64,000 bases of DNA from Meconema thalassinum (Eukaryota; Arthropoda; Insecta; Orthoptera; Tettigoniidae): the NCBI GenBank assembly GCA_946902985.2, contig OX336389.2, positions 279,603,527 through 279,667,526 on the forward strand. Direction: 5' to 3'. A program made the translations under genes and the position numbers. The notes beneath the pieces were generated by a model. It was not told the origin of the DNA. It did no database searches and saw only the letters and a list, made by a program, of their open reading frames with translations. This document shows positions 1 to 11,375 of the stretch, piece after piece (within the stretch, counting starts at the first letter, position 1; every line of letters begins with the position of its first letter).

Positions 1-1715
1 GCTGATTTCCCGTAGGGAAATGAGCCGGGACGGAGGTTATATGTTCTGCAAGCTGATACGGTGATGTACAAAAAATGATTTACTCAATATGTAGTTAGAT
101 AAGGCGGGGGAATGTTGTAAATAGTTCATTTATTCTTTTTCTTATTTAGATTTTTTTGTGCACCGACACTATTGTTTTTTAATGTACGTTGGCGCGTGGC
201 CAAAGTTGTTCGTTGTTTATTTTTCTTTGGAGTCATATTTAATGTACACGGCGCGTGTACTTGATTTTATCCATGCGGATGCGAAACTCGTTACATTCGA
301 TAAGTGGTGCTTTATTAAAGTTCATATTTTGATAGGGAAGGGTGGTAATTATGTAAGATGTTTGCTGAACAGGTTATTAATCATACTAGGGTTGCCGAGC
401 GCAACAAATTAAGATGTAATTGTAGAACACCTTAGTTCTAATTTTTTAGATTTTTTTGAGTCCTTTTCAGGTTCGTTAGTCACAGCCTAGAACGGAAGCG
501 CAAGCTGGTGGGAAAATATTTATGTGATTTATTTCAGGTTTCTGTCAAACCCATACGTGTGAATCTGTGTGTGTTCTTGTGTCAGGTGTGTGTTTTGATT
601 CTACGTGATGAGGGGTAGATGGTGCTACCGCCCTCATATTTTGCTGTTGTTGTATTTTTGATGGAAAGGCAGTGCGCTCCGAGGAGGCTACTGTACCTTG
701 TCCAATGCTGATTCTTGGATTTCCTAGGGGAAATGCTGAGATGTATTTTGTTCTGACACACACGTATATATTGTGCTTTGGGGCACGCTTCTTCGAGACT
801 CGATCCCGTGCCTTGGGAGGTCGAGGTTATTGACACGTGGGTTGACAGATGTGCAGATTTCCACTTAGCGCCCGTCTAGCCTTGGTGACTTATTTTGTTA
901 GGCAGTCCTGTTGTCCGACTGGCCCCCATTAAGCTATCATTAGCAAACCTGTTCTTTTGTGATGGTTATTTGGACCATAATTAATTGGGGAGTTCGCCAC
1001 GTTTGTTACGAATTATTGCATGTCGTATGGATGGAATATTGTGTTAATGATGTAAATGTTGGCTTTGAGCCTAGTGATTGTTCTATGACTCAGTTAATGT
1101 TTGTTAGTCTCTGTGACACCCGTGTGGTGTAGTTGTATTTACTTGTAAAAATGACGGCGGTCATATGTGTTTCTTTTGTTGGTCACGTGTTAACTTACTT
1201 GTGTTGATTTTTGAGAAGTCCTAATTTTAGGCAGTAATGTTTTGCTACGGCAGTTCTTGATTCCAATTTCAAGCGGAAATTATGTGTTGTTTATTTAATG
1301 TAGGAAGTGTCGGTTTAGTTTTAAATTGTGTATAGTTGTTCCTCGCGTCTGTCTAGCTCTAAGCAGTGCGGATTCGTCGTCTGAAAGTTTATCCGGATGA
1401 TGACGAATCATGCATTCATTTGTACTCATCGTTAAGCCTGTAGAACGGCGCACACGTATACATTGTCATTGCAGATTTTGGGACATTTGGTCCGATTAAT
1501 AATCTCTCCTGAGATTAGGCCTAGTTTGTGGCAAATTAATTCAGTGGGAGTCATTTTGGGAGTTTTGTTTGTTTATTTCATTTTGTAAATAGCTGATCTG
1601 TCATTAAATTCATTTGTTTTAACCCTGGCTTCACTTTTTCCTGCATGTTATTTTGTTATATGTTACCCTGCATGTTATGGAAGCGCTTTAACAACAACTT
1701 ACGAAATGGACTGTT
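1..1715. other. T/G-rich non-coding stretch
   Basis: I see no gene here. The plus strand is rich in T and G, poor in C, and stops interrupt every frame. This composition resembles the untranslated interior of the LTR element at 54-59 kb and the leader region at 49-52 kb, so it may be the LTR or leader of an old retroelement cut by the window edge. I found no exact match between these regions by eye. Confidence 0.4.
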
Positions 1716-2052
1716 ACACCCCCCGAAACTGAGTCTCATAAGCTTCTTTGCAAGGGTTCAATACAAAATGAAAAATAAATATTTTTCGACATAATTTTGG
1801 ATTAAAACATCGTACCTTAAAAAAATCATATTGGCAAAAGTATTTCGTTTCTGTCAATAATCCTTATTATTGCAGATCCAAACAGTAATGTCTGAAAATT
1901 CAATTGGCTAATCCAAACAGATGTTGAGTAAAGTGTACCAAAAATTTGAAGATTTAACATGGGCGAGATAGGCAGGTCTTTCTTACCTTTCCTTATATTC
2001 AGATTAGTTTCCTTCAAGGGTGCACCCGGAGAATAATTTCGGAGGGGGGTGT
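1716..2052. repeat. Possible short inverted-repeat element
   Basis: The stretch begins with ACACCCCCCGAAACT. It ends with a C/G tract whose complement starts ACACCCCCC and then runs into CCGAAATTA. The repeat is short and imperfect, and I see no target duplication. It may be a small MITE or part of the neighbouring hAT remnant. Confidence 0.25.
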
Positions 2053-2110
2053 GGATAGTCGATATGGATGTAGGTAAAGACTGCCTTACTGTATGTAATG
2101 AGAATTAGTA

Positions 2111-2605
2111 ATGATTAGGGCCCGGATGTTGATGACATGTCATCTTTTTACTGAGCTGTCTAAATCAATGCTGGAGTACATAGAACATAACCTGTTCTGT
2201 GTATCTAGAAATGAAAATCTGTTTCAGTCTCATTGTGTTTATACGTTTTGTGTAATAAAGTTGCAACTACAACTGATTGAGTTACAATGTAACAATGAAT
2301 TGAAGCAACTATTCCCGAATGTTTCAAATATTGAGTTCTACAAGGCCCTACCAAAATCAAGCTTCCCAAACTTGAAATCTCAGGCACAGAGGAGAACTGC
2401 CATGTTCGCATCTTCCTATATTTGTGAACAAGTGTTTTCTACAATGAAGCTTTGCAAAAATAGCATCAGAAATAGATTGACAGACCACCATTTAGCTGCG
2501 CTACTTAGAATCAGCTCATCCCAGTTCCAATCAGATTATGAAAAACTTTTAGAAGCACAGTTACAGTTTCACATGTCACATACTCGTTCCTCTTCTAATA
2601 AATAA
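2111..2605 (+). pseudogene. hAT transposase C-terminal fragment
   Basis: The 164-codon open frame carries, from about residue 55 onward, the C-terminal dimerisation region of hAT transposases of the kind found in ZBED5/GTF2IRD2-like proteins. Visible landmarks are a LIELQCNNELKQLF segment, then FYKALPKSSFPNL, then the hallmark YICEQVFSTMK followed by NSIRNRLTDHHL and a terminal helix. The N-terminal BED finger and catalytic core are absent, and the first 50 or so residues do not resemble the family, so the left part is probably a deletion junction. A polyadenylation-like AATAAA follows the stop. This is an inactive remnant of a Charlie-type hAT transposon. Confidence 0.8.
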
Positions 2606-2768
2606 TGAAGGTGTGTTCTTTATTCCTAGGTTTTCTATAAGTTTCGTTTGATTTAACATTCAGAAATAAAACGTTTATAATCTATCTAAAAACAGATGTT
2701 TTTTCCCGCCCGGCTAGATTATTTTGTATTGCATCTGGCCCTGCTCCTAAAAAGTTTGCCCATGTCTG
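2111..2768 (+). mobile_element. 5'-truncated hAT (Charlie-like) transposon
   Basis: The right end is preserved. Read on the minus strand, the terminus starts CAGACATGGGCAAACTTTTT, which resembles hAT-Charlie termini (CAGGGGTGGGCAAACTTTT type, from memory). The dimerisation fragment lies directly upstream. The left terminus was not found, so the copy is truncated and no target duplication can be tested. Confidence 0.6.
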
Positions 2769-2824
2769 TCTGCTCTATACACGATGACAAAGATATAGCC
2801 TAATAATAATAATGATATTCTTTT

Positions 2825-3290
2825 TTTTCTTTAATGGAACCCACGGACTCAGCGAGGGAACTCACCACTACCGCCTCTACGGGCAGTGTCCGAGAGCTGG
2901 GAACATCCGGTCGGAGTGGATACAACTGAGGAGGTGTGATCAGCACCTCGCCCAGGCGGCCTCACCTGCAAAGCAAACAAGGGCCTTATTAAGGATGGGA
3001 AGGGAGGGGAAGAGAGGGATGGATAGGCAAGGAAGCGGGAAGGAGGCGGCTGTGGCCTTACAGGAGGTACCATCCCGTCATTTCCCCGAAGACGAAGTCG
3101 GAAACCACGGAAAACCACTTCCATGATGGCTGAGTGGGAAACGAAACACCTCTACTCATTTGGGCCACCCGAGACTGAGTAGACCCCGTTCCAGTCCTCA
3201 TAGGCTACCACTTTTCAAATTTCGTGGCAGAGGCGGGAATCGAACCCAGGATCTCCAGGGTGGCAGCCAACCACGCTACGGAGGCGACAC
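2825..3290 (-). mobile_element. tRNA-derived SINE, full length, with target duplication
   Basis: On the minus strand the element opens with a tRNA-like head containing a B box (GGTTCGATTCCCGC type) near 3240-3255. The body includes the phrase TGGTTTTCCGTGGTTTCC, common to several SINEs in this window. It is flanked by a 13-bp direct repeat, ATGATATTCTTTT on the left (2812-2824) and ATGATACTCTTTT on the right (3291-3303), with one mismatch. The tail half is shared with the copies at 46045-46390 and with the SINE split by the palindrome at 18.1/23.7 kb, so these form one long SINE family. Confidence 0.75.
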
Positions 3291-3309
3291 ATGATACTCT
3301 TTTACGTCC

Positions 3310-3509
3310 CTTTTAACATCTGAGGCTTTTAGCGACGCCAGAGTACCGGAATTTCGCCCCGAAGGGGAACTTTAACGTGCCAGTAAAGCTACTGACACGG
3401 TTCCCTCGCATTTGCGCACCCTCAAATGCTGGCTGACTGCGCCAGGATTCAATCCTGCAACCGTGGACACAGCAAGCGAGAACGTTACCGCTGAGCCACG
3501 CAGCCAATG
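3310..3509 (-). mobile_element. tRNA-derived SINE, second family
   Basis: The minus strand shows an A-box-like TGGCTCAGCGGTAACG, a B-box-like core around 3450-3465, and the body phrase TTTACTGGCACGTTAAAG. Related copies lie at 30640-30805 and 35785-35945. No target duplication was delimited. Confidence 0.65.
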
Positions 3510-3654
3510 TTATGTCAAAGAGCAAGTAAATCAACTTTCAAATAATATCGCCTAAAACAGCTGGAATGTGAAACTAAAATGGCGTGTGCGTAGCGATGAG
3601 CCGTTTCTACCACCTCGTGGTCGAATTGGTGACGAACTGTTTCGTCACTACCAT

Positions 3655-4378
3655 ACTGAAGGGTAAGAGGCCTAATATCTCGGTTATCGGCCCCTAATGA
3701 TATGGGTGAAAACGAAAAATAAAATGAGAATTAAATGAACCTTCTTTTAACTACAGACCTATAATTAACTTACACAATAGAAGAAGAAAGGGAAAACAAA
3801 AGGAGAAAGGGAAAGAGAAGATAGGAAGATAATTCCCTCAACCGTCAAAGAATGAGGATTAAGGGACTTGGAAGGAAGAAGAGCCATGAAAGACAGGTAG
3901 GAAAGGGAAGGAGGAGAGGCTCCACCCCAGACTCACTGGAAACAGGGGAGAAAAGTCGACCCAGCTCAGGGATCCCTCGGAATTGCCAACTCCCGAACTC
4001 ACCAGCCGTGAGCCTTGAGCAGAAGGCATAAGAAGCTATGAAAAGAAAGAGAAGAGGCCTGATCCCTCGAAGAATGAGGCAATCAGGAAAGAGACAAGGA
4101 CCAATTAAGGCGGGAAGGTGATATACACCCTCGGTTACCCTTTTACCGTCGTGGTTGGAAGAGAAGAAGAACTGACCAAGGGAGATCGACAGAAAAGACG
4201 TCAGAGACGAGCCCAGCAAAAATTAGTGGAAGCAATGCCTGACTCAGCTGGGGCCCCGTGGTCGTCAACCCACGTCCCATCAATCGTGAGAATGGGGCCG
4301 ATAACCGCAATGTTAGGTCCCTTGAAACACCAAACATCATCACTAGTCGTGAGACCCTGGGGGATAATTTCTTAAAAG
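3655..4378. repeat. Medium interspersed repeat, copy 1
   Basis: This stretch is homologous to 32325-33215. Both start near GGTTATCGGCCCCTAATG, share a purine-rich middle (GAGGGACTTGGAAGGAAG type) and end near a CCTGGGGG tract. Its open frames are not conserved between the two copies and look accidental. The transposon class is unknown. Confidence 0.6.
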
Positions 4379-5464
4379 GAAACTCCATTGGTGTTCATGC
4401 ATTTATTTAAATGGGATACAAGACAGCGATCCCGTTTTCGTAAAAGTGTTTAAATCACTGACAATCACGCCCAGTCAAACACTTCATGCGTTGCAAAGCG
4501 GCGTCGAAGGATATCTTTCCTCAGGTCAACAAAATATTAAAATAGCCTTGAGAAACATCTGCAATGCAGGGTGGATGTTGTAGTGTCTCCACTTCATGGT
4601 GCATCTCACGTTTCAAAAATATATTCATTCATAGCACTGCGCATCGATTGTGAACCCCCAAGCAGTGGACATTTGCGACTGAAAAAGAACTTCATTCTAC
4701 TGTATACCAGAACGGACTACTATGCATTAGCTGTGACAAATGCCAATTTCCCTGCCTGTGCCCACACTCAGCAGGGCTCCGGATAAGGCTAAAGCCCGGT
4801 TCACAATAGCCCGTGAACGAGAACCAGAACGAGAACGAGAAGGAAGTTGAAATGCACGCTACCTTATGGTCGGTTCACAACCAATCTCCGGGAACGAGAA
4901 GCTAAAAGTAGCCCGGGAAGGCCAACGGGAAACATGGTCAAGTTTCATGTTCTCGGAGCTTCCCGGAGCCAATCAGAAACGTTGTACATACACATGCGCA
5001 GTACGGAAGGAGTAGCCAGCGATGTAAACATAACCTGTGAATGCCCTTTCTAAACTTGCTTCTCTAACGCGCACAATATGAGTTTAAGAAAGTTATTATA
5101 ACATTATTATAACCCTCTGAAGCATTTCAGTTGTGTAATTGGTGTTCAATAGTGGGCGCTTGCTGCTTGTTTTATTACGCTATAGCTGATTGCCCGCGCA
5201 TGCACAAGTTCAAGTTCAGAACTTGAAGAAAAAAAACAGCCCTCGTATGTACAACGCTTTCAATAGTACAGCAGGGGGCCATGGCGCGCCACAAGCTCGG
5301 CCAAGGCCACCGCAAGAGCGAATAAGAAAACTGCCGCTTGGCGTTCTTACTTTATATGAAAGACTCTGTATATACTGTATAGTTCTCTCACTTTCCTGGT
5401 AAACGACCGCCAAGAATGCTAGCCACTACGCAACGAGGTGGTTAACGTAAATTCAGTTTATTTG
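4379..5464. other. Gene-free stretch
   Basis: No gene or complete element was recognised. At 4815-4845 there is a run of short GAGAAC/GAACGA repeats. At about 5378-5400 a sequence starting TATAGTTCTCTCACTTTCC matches the terminal repeat of the MITE at 47464-47812, but no partner end is visible nearby, so this may be a lone element end. Confidence 0.4.
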
Positions 5465-5466
5465 TA

Positions 5467-5839
5467 CAGGCCGGACGTTTGTTTTAGAAGAGTGGAAAAT
5501 CTTAATGGAAGCATGGAAACGAGTTACTACAGGACCTGTGTTGTTGTCAGCTGCCCCATGTGGTCAGATCCATCTCACGCTACTGCTGAAGTACAGTCAT
5601 TGGCAGATATAATGGCGTTCTGTTCGTAACTATGCAACGTGCACTTCCACGTCATACAATACTTCAACGTGGACTGTACTGTCTGCACGGCGGTGTCGTA
5701 ACGTGCTAAAGTCTGGAATTCCATTACATCAGACCGGTGGTGAAAAATGGGAAGCGATAGGGCTAGAGAGTGACTGTGTACAGGCTCACCCGCAAGCTTC
5801 AAGGTCAAGGGCAATCGTCTAAAACAAACGTCCGGCTTG
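5467..5839. mobile_element. MITE with TA target duplication
   Basis: The left end reads CAGGCCGGACGTTTGTTTTA and the right end, reverse complemented, reads CAAGCCGGACGTTTGTTTTA. The terminal repeat is about 22 bp with one mismatch. TA dinucleotides flank both sides (5465-5466 and 5840-5841), as for Tc1/mariner/pogo elements. There is no transposase inside, so it is a non-autonomous element of 373 bp. Confidence 0.75.
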
Positions 5840-5841
5840 TA

Positions 5842-6846
5842 AATGCATTTTGTTATGGACTGCTTTCAAGGTTAGTGTAGCACAAGTTGACGCATGAGGA
5901 CACGCACTTCGGGTTACAACTGTTCCTATAATGCTAACTTCTGAAAAGTGCCATTACGGCAAAAATGGGCAGTGACATTGTAGATAATATGATCATCATC
6001 TAACTACATTTTATTTACGCGAGAGCGTACTGGGTGAGACTTATCATTCATTATCATGACTTTTACAACAGTCTTCACATTATTTTTGCAAACTAATTAA
6101 TATAGCATGTCGTTGTTTCACAAAAGTACATGATTTTTTGATGTGGAACATCTTTCCACTCGGTTGCTGGATATTTTTGTGGGAGTGATTTTGAAAAATG
6201 GGACTGAAGTGGATCGGACGGAAGTGTGTAAGACGCACTGCCAGCTGGATCGTATCCCTCCTGGACATTCATCAACACACAAAAATCTTCTTTATTTACA
6301 CACTAATAATACATAACAATTCCAAGACTCTCTTTGTTTTTCTTCTCTCGCACTGCCTTCTTGATTGTTCTCGCACTGCCTTCTTGATACTCTGATGCTA
6401 ATCATATCAATATGACTCATTTTAACAGAATCCATATGAAATTACGTGTTGGTCTGTGAATCAAGAGGTCCGGGAACTGGACAAGCCTTTCATGATCTAC
6501 TGCTGTGCACATTGCATTTACTCGCAAGTTGGCCTATTTATAAGGAATTTAAGGTTATGAGCGGTGTCGCGTCTATTAATCTAGATGATCCGTATCGTAT
6601 TCTTTATTTAGGCTAGTGCTGGTGGAAGCTACAAATCATCTTTACAATAAAATGAGTTCCGTATTAAAACTACAATATCTGTAAAACACTCCCTTTTACA
6701 ATAGATTAATATTTGTGCCAATAATATTATAAAATATCGGTGTATCAACAATTTCACGTGAGGTTTCTTCTATGTCAGATGTTACACATCATATGCGACT
6801 ACTGTAAGGCTCGTAAAGCTTTTTATTAAATTGTGATGCAGAATCG
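5842..6846. other. Gene-free stretch
   Basis: I see nothing recognisable here beyond AT-rich unique-looking sequence. Confidence 0.4.
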
Positions 6847-6854
6847 GAATGAAC

Positions 6855-7422
6855 CAGGCGCGGATTCAAGGGGGGGGGGGGGGGGTCACGGGGGTTATGA
6901 CCCCCCCCCCCCCCATCGGAGACCAAATTTTTTTTGCAAACTCAAAAACCGAAAGCGCAATAACCAGACAAATCAAACTTAACGAATTTTAACTGAAAAA
7001 CAGTATTTTTTTTTTCATTTTATTCATTACTAAAAATATATTTATTGCAATTATTATGTTCTGTTACAACCGTACATATTTACAAATGCATACCTGTTAT
7101 ATAAAAACGATGATTAATATAACAAAACCAACTCGTCTATTTTGTTTAGCAAACCTCGTGATTACCGAATCGATGTTGCTTGGTTGGCAATTTAAGCTGT
7201 GACTTTCTCCCTTTTTCGGTACCAACTCGACTTGCCGAAACTGTAACGTACTGTAACGTGCTCTAAACGCATCAAATTTCTATGCATGTAACTTGCAAAA
7301 AAATTGGTCTGGTTTTGTACGTTTGGTTATTTTGTGATTGCGTTTTTAGTGATACCATTTTTCTTAACAATTTCGATTCTCTGACCCCCCGCCCCCAAAG
7401 CCAAACTCTAGATCAGCGCCTG
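6855..7422. mobile_element. hAT-type MITE with exact 8-bp target duplication
   Basis: The left end starts CAGGCGCGGATTCAAGG and the right end, reverse complemented, starts CAGGCGCTGATCTAGAG. GAATGAAC flanks both sides exactly (6847-6854 and 7423-7430), the 8-bp duplication typical of hAT transposons. Just inside the left end is a long G tract, a short spacer and then a long C tract (about 6871-6914), which could fold back on itself. No coding sequence is present. Confidence 0.85.
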
Positions 7423-7530
7423 GAATGAACACGTGGTTATCCACCATAAATGGAGTGAAGTGGATATGTCTCCTGCTTTAGACCTAATAGCTGTAAGAAA
7501 CGGTGATTGTAACCAGTTACAAGCATTTAG

Positions 7531-8106
7531 CACTGGCGTTCTCAACCATTTTGAGACCGTGAGCACCACTTTTCATGCCATACCAAGTACCTGAGCACCG
7601 AAGATAAAAACAATACAAGAACACGCATGTGCTTCTCTTTCCTTTTACTATCTCTCTCTCTCTCTCCCTCTGAAGTGCTAAAAAGCTAGGGATTCACTGC
7701 TCACCAGGTATGCATCAACTGTGTGCATGACTCATGCAGATAAGAGCTTGCCACGTTGGATGATTGGCTATCGTGTCGGACTACCAACCCCCAAGCTTGC
7801 AGGTTCGCTCCTGGCCGTGGTAAGTGATATTTGAAAGACCACAAAAATCTCGGCACGCATATCATAACTTGTTGGCATGTTAAAGACGCCATTTGAATTC
7901 AGTAGGCCGTGTTCATAATGGCAAAATTAATCTCGGCATTTTCCACCACCACAAAGTTCCTCCTTTCTCTACTAGAAAGCGCTATAGTGTCAAGGAGCTT
8001 AGATATCTAACCTACTTGACTTTTATAGCGCTCCAAGAAACGACATGCAAGCTGCCTCCTGGGCGTCAAATAATAAAGCTTGCACCCTGTACCTGAGGCC
8101 ATATGA

Positions 8107-8137
<31 letters not shown>

Positions 8138-8433
8138 ATTATGAAGATAAGATACATTTACGTGTGAACAGTCGAGTCCAATCACCATCTTTCATGTTAC
8201 TCATAAAACCTGGATGTCCAATTATTTTTACTGTAGATTACAAAATAGTATTTCACAAAATGATAAAATTACTGATTGGCAAAATTTGTAATGAGAACAC
8301 TATTATTCTGGTTCGTGCAAAAAAGTTTGGATTCAAGAAAGGGTGTCAGGGGAGCTGGGCTCACGAACACCTTTTGGCTTGTATAATGAGATCACCAAAT
8401 TTCATTTAAAGAGCACCAGGTTGAGAACGCCTG
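7531..8433. mobile_element. Possible hAT MITE interrupted by a SINE
   Basis: The left end contains GGCGTTCTCAACCATTTTGA followed by GAGCACCAC. The right end, reverse complemented, reads CAGGCGTTCTCAACCTGGTG. These resemble the CAGTGGTTCTCAACC type of hAT terminus. No 8-bp duplication is evident. The interior holds a (CT)n run near 7652 and a SINE at 7746-8144. Confidence 0.45.
7746..8144 (+). mobile_element. tRNA-derived SINE with (ATT)n tail
   Basis: A tRNA-like head with B-box-like GGTTCGCTCCTGG lies at about 7802. The 3' end is an (ATT)n run at 8106-8138. AGATAAGA flanks the element at 7738-7745 and 8145-8152, a plausible target duplication. Confidence 0.6.
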
Positions 8434-8770
8434 CAGAACTTACAATGTGCTTTGACAAAGTTTCCAGCGGAATTTGTCGGAAGATGAAGCACCACCTGGT
8501 CGATCATCAAATCATCAAACTCAAAATTAGGGCCAATCTCGGGCCTTGTTCCCGGCAGATTCTGTTACTCTGTCTAGTACCTATAAAAAAATCTCGAACA
8601 ATTATCCTCGCCTCCTATACCCTACACCAAACTCATCCAATATCCCCAATCCTGGACCATCCTCGCTTTCTTCATAGGTTCCATCCTGGCCGACAGGGAG
8701 AGCAACATCACTTTTTAAAGAAATTAGTCAGGTTCCAGAACTGAATAGTAAGTTAATCGAAGAAGACCTA

Positions 8771-9835
8771 CTGTCGACCAAAGTATAATGTGCACTCGAG
8801 TTTGAAGGTTGTTTGTGAAGTAACCAATAGACTTATATGAAATTCAATAACATCATCATTTTCGTCGTTCTATTTTACGTTAGGTCATGTAGATTTGGAA
8901 TTTTTAATTTATATTTTAATATTTTTTATCGCAGTTGGAACACAAAAAGTGCACGTTTTAAGCGTGTTTCAACCATGCGTCACATTTACGAATTATTATC
9001 TCAAAAAACCCGTCATCAGATCGAATCCAAATTTTAACACAATATACATTGGAATGTTGTATAACTGGTTTATTAATTTCAAAATTTTGTGTGTCCAAGA
9101 AACAAAGTTGTTATCATTTTTGTAAGGTAACTTTTTCTCGGCTCGGGGTGGTTGGAAAATGTAGTTCTTGGTTGCATTGTAATCCTTATACATCGAAAAG
9201 TTATGCTGTATGACTGTGAAATACGTAAATTTATTCACTTATTTTATATCGGTTTGTATTTCTACGGGGAAATAACACATGTTTCACCTGCTAGCCGCTC
9301 GGGCAATAGCTGTACAGCGTTGCCGTAATGGTGCCCACACGCATCATGGCGCGTCTCGCTCGGAAGTGATGGGCTCCATCTCAGCAACGCTGTCTAGTGT
9401 TTGCCGGAGCGGCTAGCAGGTGAACCATGTGTTATTTCCCCGTAGAAATACAAACCGATATAAAATAAGTGAATTAATTTATGTATTTCACAGTCATACA
9501 GCATAACTTTTTGATGTATACCGATTACAACGCAACCAAGAACTACATTTTCCAACCACCCCGAGCCGAGAAAAAGTTACCTTACAACAATGATAACAAC
9601 TATGTTTCTTGGACACACACAATTGTGAAATTAATAAACACGCTTAAAAACGTGCACTTTTTGTGTTCCAACTGCGATAAAAAATATTAAAATATAAATT
9701 AAAAAATCCAAACCTACATGAACTAACGTAGAATAGAACGACGAAAATGTTGATGGTATTGGATTTTATGTAGGTCTATTGGCTACTTAACAAACAACCT
9801 TCAAACTCGAGTACACATAATACTTTGGTCGACAG
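8771..9835. mobile_element. Foldback element, 1.07 kb, TA-flanked
   Basis: Almost the whole element is an inverted repeat. The left end starts CTGTCGACCAAAGTATAATG and the right end ends with the complement of CTGTCGACCAAAGTAT. TA flanks both ends (8769-8770, 9836-9837). The arms meet around 9290-9410 near a segment containing GGTGAACCATGTGTTATTTC and its counterpart. The right arm has lost about 100 bp relative to the left. The short frames on the two strands are mirror images and so are not genes. Confidence 0.75.
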
Positions 9836-9837
9836 TA

Positions 9838-10328
9838 AGTGCACTGCAGGAGAACTTATAAGTGTAGAAAGTCTGGCTTCAGCGCAGAAAATCGCAATTC
9901 CAGGACCCAGCAGGGGAGGTTTAGCGGCAAATTGCAGGCCTAAAGCAATCACAAGCAGCGCAGTTCCCTATATTATTGTCATGTTTTTAAGGGGAACTAC
10001 TATAATGAAAATGAAGGGTAGAAATGGACTTAATGTTCAGCATCCTGTCCTAAGTGGTTCCATGAGAAATGTGTTGAGATAATAGGGGATACTTTCTAAT
10101 GTGATGAGTGGAGTATTATTAGGTCTTAGAATGCTCTGAAATGATTAGTTTTGTTAGATTAATTCCTTTTCTATTACACACAATTTGGGTTAGGCCTAGG
10201 TTTATGTTAATTACATTATCCATTGCAGTACAATTGATTCCTAGTTAATAAATTTTGCAATTGAAAATCAATATAATCATGTCAATTGTTCAATTTATAC
10301 ATGTAATACCTTATTCCCATATTTCCCA
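9838..10328. other. Gene-free stretch
   Basis: I see nothing recognisable. An 85-codon open frame near the start overlaps the foldback end and shows no family resemblance. Confidence 0.35.
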
Positions 10329-10330
10329 TA

Positions 10331-10946
10331 TAGGGACCTACAAATAACTACTTACAGATATATTAAATGGTTTCGTTATTCGGATTGAAATAACTGGACA
10401 AAATTAGATCGCATGTGAGCTCACAACACATAGTCTGCATGTGTTTTCTACATTGCTGTTGGAAGGCAGTCTTCGTATCATCAACGATAGGGTAAGTTTG
10501 GCAAATATGGGCACCAAAACGTTTGTCAAAATTAATGTAGCACTATAACGACTTCCATTTTTCTGGAAATAAAACTAAAATAACTAACCATATTACCTTA
10601 AGAGTTTGCCAATATGGGCAGTTCCAGAGTTTGCTGCGAAGTTGGATAGTACGTAGACCAGTATGAGTTAGAGCCTGATTCATGCTTTTTTAGTTATAAA
10701 AGTTTTATTTCCAGAAAAATGAAAGTCGTTATAGTGCTACATTTATTTAGGCAAACGTTTTGGTGCCCATATTTGCCAAACTTACCCTATCGTCGATGAT
10801 ACTAAGACTGCTTTCCAACAGTAATGTAGAAAACACACGTAGACTATGTGTTGTGAGCTCACATGCAATCTAATTTTATCCAGCTATTTCAGTCTGAATA
10901 ACGAAACCACATAATATATCTGTAAGTAGTTATTTATAGGTCTCTA
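10331..10946. mobile_element. Inverted-repeat element, TA-flanked, about 265-bp arms
   Basis: The left end reads TAGGGACCTACAAATAACTA and the right end, reverse complemented, reads TAGAGACCTATAAATAACTA. The arms run to about 10590 and from about 10685, leaving a spacer near 95 bp. TA occurs on both sides (10329-10330, 10947-10948). There is no coding potential, so this is a long-TIR MITE or foldback element. Confidence 0.7.
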
Positions 10947-11105
10947 TATCACTGTAATAGAACAATACCTTTTGCGCGGCCAGATAGCGCAAACGGACCT
11001 CAATGCGGTACAGCGTAGCAAGATGAGGAGGCCACTGTTTTAAATGAAACTATTACTCTTCTTCCACAATAAAAATCAATAAATACCCTTGTGTTGAATA
11101 TCGCA

Positions 11106-11375
11106 ATGGGCAGACTTGAGGAATTCTATAGATTGGTCAATAAGCATTAAACAAGATCTTTCTTTCAACGGCAAACAATGATAAACCGGGCTATGTTGAG
11201 TGATCATATTCACAATGTTATACGGAAGATGATGATTGATGCTTAAGGAATGCGTGGTTATTGGCCCCTGAGTAAGGAAACAGTATTTGTTAAAGCGGCG
11301 GAGATAAACGGAGAAAATTACTTTCTGCCTCAGAACCCAGAATCACTGAAGAACTCTGATTTTCAGGAACCGTGA
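11106..11375 (+). pseudogene. Decayed reading frame, unknown protein
   Basis: One frame stays protein-like for 90 codons but is broken by two in-frame stops, one after the LEEFYRLVNKH segment and one after HNVIRKMMIDA. It then runs through GYWPLSKETVFVKAAE and INGENYFLPQNPE to a final stop at 11373-11375. The amino-acid composition looks coding, but I do not recognise a family. It could be an exon of a dead host gene or part of an old transposon protein. Confidence 0.35.

Noticed and set aside
2812..3126. 104-codon frame
   Set aside because: It lies wholly in a SINE and has a matching antisense frame. It is a by-product of GC-rich SINE sequence.
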